Source of the DNA: Colletes latitarsis
Lineage: Eukaryota > Arthropoda > Insecta > Hymenoptera > Colletidae
Length of the DNA stretch: 64,000 nucleotides
Reading direction: 5' to 3'
Assembly (NCBI RefSeq): GCF_051014445.1
Contig: NW_027488366.1
Span: 10,496,001-10,560,000 of the forward strand
Below, piece after piece: positions 52,338 to 62,343 of this stretch. The translations under genes and the position numbers were made by a program. The notes under the pieces were generated by a model. That model did not search any database, had not been told where the DNA came from, and saw nothing but the letters and a program-made list of their open reading frames with translations. Each line of letters starts with the position of its first letter. The stretch's first letter is position 1.

Positions 52338-53865
52338 AGACCTAACATGCGTTATCCTCTAAAATATTTATCAAGACCAGGTTTAATTGATTGTTTCAGT
52401 GTGGACCCACATAACTAAGTGATCCAAACCAGAAAAAACCCAGGATCCGTTCAACAAGTATGTGAAGAATGCGAAAGTATGAGTCTGATGAATGAAAAAA
52501 CCAGGCCTGACCTAGACCTAACATGCGTTATCCTCTAAAATATTGAGCGAAACCAGGTTTAATGGACTGTTTCAGTGTGGTACCACACTACTACGGGATC
52601 CAAACCAGAAAAAACCCAGGATCTGTTCAACAAGTATGTGAAAAACGCGACAGTATGGGCCTGATGAGGGCAAATCCCAGACCTATCCCAGACCTAACTT
52701 GCGTTGTCCTCTAAAATATTGATGGAAACCAGGTTTAATTGACTGTTTCAGTGTTGTACTTCATTACTACGTGATGCAATCCAGAAAAGCTCAGGATCTA
52801 GCCATCAAGTATGAGAAATATGCGAAAGAATGAACCTGATGAGAGCAAATCCCAGACCTATCCCAGACCTAACTTGCGTTGTCCTCTAAAACATTGATGG
52901 AAACCAGGTTTAGTTGACTGTTTCAGTGTTGTACTTCATTACTACGTGATGCAATCCAGAAAAAGCTCAGGATCTAGCCATCCAGTATGAGAAATATGCG
53001 AAAGAATGAGCCTGATGAGAGCAAATCCCAGACCTATCCCAGACCTAACATGCGTTATCCTCAAAAATATTGTTCGAAACCTGGTTTAATCGACTGTTTC
53101 AGTGTGGTACCACATTACTATGTGATCCAAACCAGAAAATAACACAGGATCTGTTCAACGAGTATGTGAAGAAAGCGAAAGTATGAGTCTGATGAGGGCT
53201 AATCCCAGACCTATCCCAGACCTAACTTGCGATATCCTCTAAAATATTGATCGAAACCAGGTTTAATTGACTGTTTTATTGTGGTACCACACTACTACGG
53301 GATCCAAACCAGAAAAAACCCAGGATCTGTTCAACAAGTATGTGAAAAACGCGAAAGTATGAGCCTGATGAGGGCAAATCCCAGACCTATCCCAGACCTA
53401 ACATGCGTTATCCTCAAAAATATAGATCGAAACCTGGTTTAATCGACTGTTTCAGTGTGGTACCATATTACTATGTGATCCAAACCAGAAAATAACCCAG
53501 GACCTGTTCAACGAGTATGTGAAGTGTGCGAAAGTATGAGTCTGATGAGGGCAAATCCCATACCTATCCCAGACCTAACATGCGTTATCCTCTAAAATAT
53601 TGATCCAAACCAGGTTTAATTGACTGTTTCAGTGTGGTCCCACATTACTACGTGATCCAAACCAGTAAAAACCCAGGATCCGTTCTACAAGTATGTGAAG
53701 AATGCGAAAGTATGAGTCTGATGAGTGAGAATCCCAGGACTAACCTAGACCTAACATGCGTTATCCTCAAAAATATTGATCGAAACCTGGTTTAATCGAC
53801 TGTTTCAGTGTGGTACCACATTACTATGTGATCCAAACCAGAAAATAACCCAGGATCTGTTCAAC
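52338..53865. repeat. HOR block E, copy 4 (about 9 monomers, truncated)
   Basis: Begins with the same ACATAACTAAGTGATCC monomer (52,409), which is 2,820 bp after that of copy 3 and 12,868 bp after that of copy 1. CATACCTATC at 40,691 recurs at 53,559, the same offset, so this copy follows copy 1 and not the longer copy 2. Near 53,870 it jumps to GAAGTTTGCGAAAG followed by GATCATAACCAGG, the monomers found near 43,830 and 49,120, deeper in the unit. Confidence 0.8.
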
Positions 53866-55690
53866 GAGTATGTGAAGTTTGCGAAAGTATGAGTCTGATG
53901 AGGTCAAATCCCAGACCTATCCCAAACCTAACTATGCGTTATCCTCTAAAATATTGATCATAACCAGGTTTAATCGACTGTTTCAGTGTGGTACCACATT
54001 ACTACGTGATCCAAACCAGAAAAAACCCAGGATCCGTTCAACAAGTATGTGAAGAATGGGAAAGTATGAGTCTGATAAGTGAAAATCCCAGGCCTAACCT
54101 AGACCTAACATGCGTTATCCTCAAAAATATTGATCGAAACCTGGTTTAATCGACTGTTTCAGTGTGGTACCACATTACTATGTGATCCAAACCAGAAAAT
54201 AACCCAGGATCTGTTCACCGAGTATGTGAAGTATGCGAAAGTATGAGTCTGATGAGGTCAAATCCCAGACCAATCCCAGACTTAACTTGCGTTATCCTCT
54301 AAGATATTGATGGAAACCAGGTTTAATCGACTGTTTCAGTGTGGTACCACATTACTACGTGATCCAAACCAGAAAAACCCCAAGATCAGTTCAACATGTA
54401 TGAGAAGAATGCGAAAGTATGAGTCTGATGAGGTCAAATCCCAGACCTATCCCAGACCTAACATGCGTTATCCTCTAAAATATTTATCAAGACCAGGTTT
54501 AATTGATTGTTTCAGTGTGGACCCACATAACTACGTGATCCAAACCAGAAAAAACCCAGGATCCGTTCAACAAGTATGTGAAGAATGCGAAAGTATGAGT
54601 CTGATGAGTGAAAATCCCAAGCCTAATCTAGACCTAACATGCGTTATCCTCAAAAATATTGATCGAAACCTGGTTTAATCGACTGTTTCAGTGTGGTACC
54701 ACATTACTATGTGATCCAAACCAGAAAATAACCCAGGATCTGTTCAACGAGTATGTGAAGTGTGCGAAAGTATGAGTCTGATGAGGGCAAATCCCAGACC
54801 TATCCCAGACCTAACACGCGTTATCCTCTAAAATATTGATCGAAACCAGGTTTAATCGACTGCTTCAGTGTGGTACCACATTACTACGTGATCCAAACCA
54901 GAAAAAACCCAGGATCCGTTCAACAAGTATGTGAAGAATGGGAAAGTATGAGTCTGATAAGTGAAAATCCCAGGCCTAACCTAGACCTAACATGCGTTAT
55001 CCTCAAAAATATTGATCGAAACCTGGTTTAATCGACTGTTTCAGTGTGGTACCACATTACTATGTGATCCAAACCAGAAAATAACCCAGGATCTGTTCAA
55101 CGAGTATGTGAAGTTTGCGAAAGTATGAGTCTGATGAGGTCAAATCCCAGACCTATCCCAAACCTAACTATGCGTTATCCTCTAAAATATTGATCATAAC
55201 CAGGTTTAATCGACTGTTTCAGTGTGGTACCACATTACTACGTGATCCAAACCAGAAAAAAGCCAGGATCCGTTCAACAAGTATGTGAAGAATGGGAAAG
55301 TATGAGTCTGATAAGTGAAAATCCCAGGCCTAACCTAGACCTAACATGCGTTATCCTCAGAAATATTGATCGAAACCTGGTTTAATCGACTGTTTCAGTG
55401 TGGTACCACATTACTATGTGATCCAAACCAGAAAATAACCCAGGATCTGTTCAACGAGTATGTGAAGTATGCGAAAGTATGAGTCTGATGAGGTCAAATC
55501 CCAGACCAATCCCAGACTTAACTTGCGTTATCCTCTAAGATATTGATGGAAACCAGGTTTAATCGACTGTTTCAGTGTGGTACCACATTACTACGTGATC
55601 CAAACCAGAAAAACCCCAAGATCAGTTCAACATGTATGAGAAGAATGCGAAAGTATGAGTCTGATGAGTGAAAATCCCAGGGCTCACCTA
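53866..55690. repeat. HOR block F, 7-monomer duplication (1,236 bp)
   Basis: GATCATAACC is at 53,956 and 55,192, and GAAGAATGGGAAAG at 54,051 and 55,287, both 1,236 bp apart (7 x 176 + 4). GAAGAATGGGAAAG also occurs at 54,933, giving subspacings of 882 (5 monomers) and 354 (2 monomers). The longest open frame of the window (54,307-54,678, 123 codons) lies here and spans just over two monomers; it is not considered a gene. Confidence 0.78.
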
Positions 55691-58464
55691 GACCTAACAT
55701 GCGTTATCCTCTAAACAATTGATCCAAACCAGGTTTAATGGACTGTTTCAGTGTGGTACCACACTACTACGTGATACAAACCAGAAAAAACCCTCGATCA
55801 GGTCAACATGCATGTTAAAACTGCGAAAGTATGACCCTGATCAGGGCAAATCCCAGGCCTAACCTAGACCTAACATGCGCTGTCCTCTAAAATATTGATG
55901 GAAACCATGTTTAATTGACTGTTTCAGTGTTGTACTTCATTACTACGTGATCCACTCCAGAAAAAACCCAGGATCTGTTCAACGAGTATGTGAAGTGTGC
56001 GTAGGTATGAGTCTGATGAGGGCAAATCCCAGACCTATCCCAGACCTAACTTGCGTTATCCACTAAAATATTGATCGAAACCAGGTTTAACCGACTGTTT
56101 CAGTGTGGAACCACTTTACTACGTGATCCAAACCAGCAAAACCCAGTTTCAGTTCAACAAGTATGTGAAGAATGCGAAAGTATGAGTCTGATGAGTGAAA
56201 ATCCCAGGCCTAACCTAGACCTAACATGCGTTGTCCTCAAAAATAGTGATCGAAACCTGGTTTTATCGACTGTTTCAGTGTGGTACCACATTACTGTGTG
56301 ATCCAAACCAGAAAATTACCCAGGATCTGTTCAACGAGTATGTGAAGTGTGCGAAAGTATGAGTCTGGTGAGGGCAAATCCCAGACCTATCCCAGACCTA
56401 ACATGCGTTATCCTCTAAAATATTTATCAAGACCAGGTTTAATTGATTGTTTCAGTGTGGACCCACATAACTACGTGATCCAAACCAGAAAAAACCCAGG
56501 ATCCGTTCAACAAGTATGTGAAGAATGCGAAAGTATGAGTCTGATGAGTGAAAATCCCAAGCCTAATCTAGACCTAACATGCGTTATCCTCAAAAATATT
56601 GATCGAAACCTGGTTTAATCGACTGTTTCAGTGTGGTACCACATTACTATGTGATCCAAACCAGAAAATAACCCAGGATCTGTTCAACGAGTATGTGAAG
56701 TGTGCGAAAGTATGAGTCTGATGAGGGCAAATCCCAGACCTATCCCAGACCTAACACGCGTTATCCTCTAAAATATTTATCAAGACCAGGTTTAATTGAT
56801 TGTTTCAGTGTGGACCCACATAACTACGTGATCCAAACCAGAAAAAGCCCAGGATCCGTTCAACAAGTATGTGAAGAATGCGAATGTATGAGTCTGATCA
56901 GTGAAAATCTCAGGCCTTACCTAGACCTAACTTGCGTTGTCCTCTAAAATATTGATGGAAACCAGGTTTCATTGACTGTTTCAGTGTGGTACTACATTAC
57001 TACGTGATGCAATCCAGAAAAAGCTCAGGATCTAGCCATCAAGTATGAGAAATATGCGAAAGAATGAGCCTGATGAGAGCAAATCCCAGACCTATCCCAG
57101 ACCTAACTTGCGTTATCCTCCAAAATATTTATCAAGGCCAGGTTTAATTGAATGTTTCAGTGTGGTACCACATTACTATGTGATCCAAACCAGAAAATAA
57201 CGCAGGATCTGTTCAACGAGTATGTGAAGTGTGCGAAAGTATGAGTCTGATGAGGGCAAATCCCAGACCTATCCCGGACCTAACATGCGTTATCCTCTAA
57301 AATATTTATCAAGACCAGGTTTAATTGATTGTTTCAGTGTGGACCCACATTACTACGTGAACCAAACCAGAAAAAACCCAGGATCCGTTCAACAAGTATG
57401 TGAAAAACGCGAAAGTATGAGCCTGATGAGGGCAAATCCCAGACCTATCCCAGACCTAACTTGCGTTATCCTCTAAAATATTGATCGAAGCCAAGTTTAA
57501 TCGACTGTTTCAGTGTGGAACCACATTACTACGTGATCCAAGCCAGAAAAAAACCCAGGATCTTGTCAACGAGTATGTGAAGTGTGCGAAAGTATGAGTC
57601 TGATTAGGGCTAATCCCAGACCTATCCCAGACCTAGCTTGCGTGATCCTGTAAAATATTGATCGAAACCAGGTTTAATTGACTGTTTTAGTGTGGTACCA
57701 CATTACTACGTGATCCAAACCAGAAAAAACCCAGGATCTGTTTAACAAGTATGTGAAAAACGCGAAACTGTGAGCCTGATGAGGGCAGATCTTAGACCTA
57801 ACCCAGACCTAAGATGCGTTATCCTCTAAAATATTTATCCAGAACAGGTTTCATTGAATGTTTCAGTGTGGTACCACATTACTACGTGATCGAATCCAGA
57901 AATAGCCCAGGATCTAGCCATGAAGTATGAGAAATATGCGATAGTAAGAGCCTGATGAGGGCAAATCCTAGACCTATCCCAGACCTAACTTGAGTTATCC
58001 TCTAAAATATTGATCGTAACCAGGTTTTATTGACTGTTTCAGCGTGATACCACATTACTACGTGATACAATGCAGAAACAGCCCAGGATCTAGCCATGAA
58101 GTATGAGAAATATGCGAAAGCATGAGCCTGATAAGGGCATATCCTAGACGTAACCCAGACCTAACATGCGTTATCCTCTAAAATATTTATCAAGACCAGG
58201 TTTAATTGAATGTTTCAGTGTGGTACCACATTACTACGTGATCCAAACCAGAAAAAACCCAGGATCCGTTCAACAAGTATGTGAAGAATGCGAAAGTATG
58301 AGTCTGATGAGTGAAAATCCCAGGCCTAACCTAGACCTAACATGCGTTATCCTCTAAAATATTGATCGAAACCTGGTTTAATCGACTGTTTCAGTGTGGT
58401 ACCACATTACTATGTGATCCAAACCAGAAAATAACCCAGGATCTGTTCAACGAGTATGTGAAGT
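55691..58464. repeat. Second mixed monomer zone, related to 18.6-21.0 kb
   Basis: Mixed monomers without a clear local HOR. The segment 55,877-56,366 matches 19,561-20,050, sharing the rare TGCGCTGTCCTC, GATCCACTCCAG and GTGCGTAGGTATGAG variants. The segment 57,600-57,840 matches 20,049-20,289, sharing CCTAGCTTGCGTGATCCTG and GATCTGTTTAACAAG. The segment 56,349-56,740 matches 54,409-54,800 at 1,940 bp (11 monomers + 4). These shared rare variants show that the two mixed zones have a common origin. Confidence 0.72.
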
Positions 58465-60227
58465 GTGCGAAAGTATGAGTCTGATGAGGTCAAATCCCAG
58501 ACCAATCCCAGACTTAACATGCGTTATCCTCTAAAATATTTATCAAGACCAGGTTTAATTGATTGTTTCAGTGTGGACCCACACTACTACGTGATCCAAA
58601 CCAGAAAAAACCCAGCATCCGTTCAACAAGTATGTGAAGAATGCGAAAGTATGAGTCTGATGAGTGAAAATACCAGGCCTAACCTAGACCTAACATGCGT
58701 TATCCTCAAAAATATTGATCGAAACCTGGTTTAATCGACTGTTTCAGTGTGGTACCACATTACTATGTGATCCAATCCAGAAAATAACCCAGGATCTGTT
58801 CAACGAGTATGTGAAGTGTGCGAACGTATGAGTCTGATGAGGTCAAATCCCAGAACAATCCCAGACTTAACTTGCGTTATCCTCTAAGATATTGATCGAA
58901 ACCAGGTTTAATCGACTGTTTCCGTGTGGTACCACATTACTACGTGATCCAATCCAGAAAAACCCCAAGATCAGTTCAACATGTATGAGAAGAATGCGAA
59001 AGTATGAGTCTGATGAGTGAAAATCCCAGGGCTAACCTAGACCTAACATGCGTTATCCTCTAAACAATTGATCCAAACCAGGTTTAATGGACTGTTTCAG
59101 TGTGGTACCACACTACTACGTGATACAAACCAGAAAAAACCCAGGATCTGTTCAACAAGTATGAGAAGAATGCGAAAGTATGAGTCTGATGAGTGAAAAT
59201 CCCAGGGCTAACCTAGACCTAACATGCGTTATCCTCTAAACAATTGATCCAAACCAGGTTTAATGGACTGTTTCAGTGTTGTACTTCATTACTACGTGAT
59301 CCAATCCAGAATAAGCCCAGGATCTAGCCATCAAGTATGAGAAATATGCGAAACAATGAGCCTGATGAGAGAAAATCCCAGACCTAACCTAGACCTAACA
59401 TGAATTATTCTCTAAAATATTGGTCGAAACCAGGTTTAATTGACTGATTCAGTGTGGTCCCACATTCCTACGTGATCCAAACCAGAAAAAACCCAGGATC
59501 CGTTCAACAAGTATGTGAAGAATGCGAAAGTATGAGTGTGATGTGTGAAAATCCCAGGCCTAACCTAGACCTAACATGCGTTATCCTCAAAAATATTGAT
59601 CGAAACGTGGTTTAATCGACTCTTTCAGTGTGGTGCCACATTACCATGTGATCCAAACCAGAAAATAACCCAGGATCTGTTCAACGAGTATGTGAAGTGT
59701 GAGAAAGTATGAGTCTGATGAGGTCAAATCCCAGACCAATCCCAGACTTAACTTGCGTTATCCTCTAAAATATTGATCGAAAGCAGGTTTAATCGACTGT
59801 TTCAGTGTGGTACCACATTACTACGTGATCCAAACCAGAAAAAACCCAGGATCACTTCAACAAGTATAAGAAGAATGCGAAAGTATGAGTCTGATGAGTG
59901 AAAATCCCAGGGCTAACCTAGACCTAACATGCGTTATCCTCTAAAATATTGATCCAAAACAGGTTTAATGGACTGTTTCAGTGTGGTACCACATTACTAC
60001 GTGATACAAGCCAGACATAACACAGCATCCGTTCAACAAGTATGTGAGGAATGCGAAAGTATGAGTCTGATGAGTGAAAATCCCAGGCCTAACCTAGACC
60101 TAACATGCGTTATCCTCAAAAATATTGATCGAAACCTGGTTTAATCGACTGTTTCAGTTTGGTACCACATTACTATGTGATCCAAACCAGAAAATAACCC
60201 AGGATCTGTTCAACGAGTATGTGAAGT
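58465..60227. repeat. HOR block G, copy 1 (10 monomers, 1,763 bp)
   Basis: Successive copies of the same monomer start at 58,465, 60,228 and 61,991, exactly 1,763 bp apart (10 x 176 + 3). CAGAACAATCCC lies at 58,851 and 60,614, and TGATGTGTGAAAATCCC occurs in both. The monomer order (TTTCCGTGTGG, AACAATTGATCC, GTTGTACTTC, AATTATTCTC, GTGGTGCCAC) is that of the block C 5-monomer duplication at 23.6-24.5 kb, so block G is a re-amplified derivative of block C-type sequence. Confidence 0.88.
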
Positions 60228-61990
60228 GTGCGAAAGTATGAGTCTGATGAGGACAAATCCCAGACCTATCCCAGACCTAACATGCGTTATCCTCTAAAAT
60301 ATTTATCAAGACCAGGTTTAATTGATTGTTTCAGTGTGGACCCACATTACTACGTGATCCAAACCAGAAAAAACCCAGGATCCGTTCAACAAGTATGTGA
60401 AGAATGCGAAAGTATGAGTCTGATGAGTGAAAATCCCAGGTCTAACCTAGACCTAACATGCGTTATCCTCAAAAATATTGATCGAAACCTGGTTTAATCG
60501 ACTGTTTCAGTGTGGTACCACATTACTATGTGATCCAATCCAGAAAATAACCCAGGATCTGTTCAACGAGTATGTGAAGTGTGCGAACGTATGAGTCTGA
60601 TGAGGTCAAATCCCAGAACAATCCCAGACTTAACTTGCGTTATCCTCTAAGATATTGATCGAAACCAGGTTTAATCGACTGTTTCCGTGTGGTACCACAT
60701 TACTACGTGATCCAATCCAGAAAAACCCCAAGATCAGTTCAACATGTATGAGAAGAATGCGAAAGTATGAGTCTGATGAGTGAAAATCCCAGGGCTAACC
60801 TAGACCTAACATGCGTTATCCTCTAAACAATTGATCCAAACCAGGTTTAATGGACTGTTTCAGTGTGGTACCACACTACTACGTGATACAAACCAGAAAA
60901 AACCCAGGATCTGTTCAACAAGTATGAGAAGAATGCGAAAGTATGAGTCTGATGAGTGAAAATCCCAGGGCTAACCTAGACCTAACATGCGTTATCCTCT
61001 AAACAATTGATCCAAACCAGGTTTAATGGACTGTTTCAGTGTTGTACTTCATTACTACGTGATCCAATCCAGAATAAGCCCAGGATCTAGCCATCAAGTA
61101 TGAGAAATATGCGAAACAATGAGCCTGATGAGAGAAAATCCCAGACCTAACCTAGACCTAACATGAATTATTCTCTAAAATATTGGTCGAAACCAGGTTT
61201 AATTGACTGATTCAGTGTGGTCCCACATTCCTATGTGATCCAAACCAGAAAAAACCCAGGATCCGTTCAACAAGTATGTGAAGAATGCGAAAGTATGAGT
61301 GTGATGTGTGAAAATCCCAGGCCTAACCTAGACCTAACATGCGTTATCCTCAAAAATATTGATCGAAACGTGGTTTAATCGACTCTTTCAGTGTGGTGCC
61401 ACATTACTATGTGATCCAAACCAGAAAATAACCCAGGATCTGTTCAACGAGTATGTGAAGTGTGAGAAAGTATGAGTCTGATGAGGTCAAATCCCAGACC
61501 AATCCCAGACTTAACTTGCGTTATCCTCTAAAATATTGATCGAAAGCAGGTTTAATCGACTGTTTCAGTGTGGTACCACATTACTACGTGATCCAAACCA
61601 GAAAAAACCCAGGATCACTTCAACAAGTATAAGAAGAATGCGAAAGTATGAGTCTGATGAGTGAAAATCCCAGGGCTAACCTAGACCTAACATGCGTTAT
61701 CCTCTAAAATATTGATCCAAACCAGGTTTAATGGACTGTTTCAGTGTGGTACCACATTACTACGTGATACAAGCCAGACAAAACACAGGATCCGTTCAAC
61801 AAGTATGTGAGGAATGCGAAAGTATGAGTCTGATGAGTGAAAATCCCAGGCCTAACCTAGACCTAACATGCGTTATCCTCAAAAATATTGATCGAAACCT
61901 GGTTTAATCGACTGTTTCAGTTTGGTACCACATTACTATGTGATCCAAACCAGAAAATAACCCAGGATCTGTTCAACGAGTATGTGAAGT
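60228..61990. repeat. HOR block G, copy 2 (10 monomers, 1,763 bp)
   Basis: Near-identical second copy of the 10-monomer unit. The few differences seen include CCAAAACAGG near 59,952 against CCAAACCAGG near 61,717, TTCCTACGTG against TTCCTATGTG near 61,229, and ACATAACACAGC near 60,015 against ACAAAACACAGG near 61,778. The low divergence indicates a recent duplication. Confidence 0.88.
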
Positions 61991-62343
61991 GTGCGAAAGT
62001 ATGAGTCTGATGAGGACAAATCCCAGACCTATCCCAGACCTAAGATGCGTTATCCTCTAAAATATTTATCAAGACCAGGTTTAATTGATTGTTTCAGTGT
62101 GGACCCACATTACTACGTGATCCAAACCAGAAAAAACCCAGGATCCGTTCAACAAGTATGTGAAGAATGCGAAAGTATGAGTCTGATGAGTGAAAATCCC
62201 AGGCCTAACCTAGACCTAACATGCGTTATCCTCAAGAATATTGATCGAAACCTGGTTTAATCGACTGTTTCAGTGTGGTACCACATTACTATGTGATCCA
62301 AACCAGAAAATAACCCAGGATCTGTTCAACGAGTATGTGAAGT
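61991..62343. repeat. HOR block G, copy 3 fragment (2 monomers)
   Basis: Starts like copies 1 and 2 with GAGTCTGATGAGGACAAATCC but after two monomers (353 bp) repeats its own start at 62,344 instead of continuing with the CGAACGTATGAG monomer seen near 60,587. It marks the edge of the 10-monomer array. Confidence 0.75.

Noticed and set aside
54307..54678. Longest open frame, 123 codons
   Set aside because: It spans just over two monomers because a 175/176-bp frame shift happens to join two open phases. The second half is the same peptide seen at 56,349 and many other monomers.
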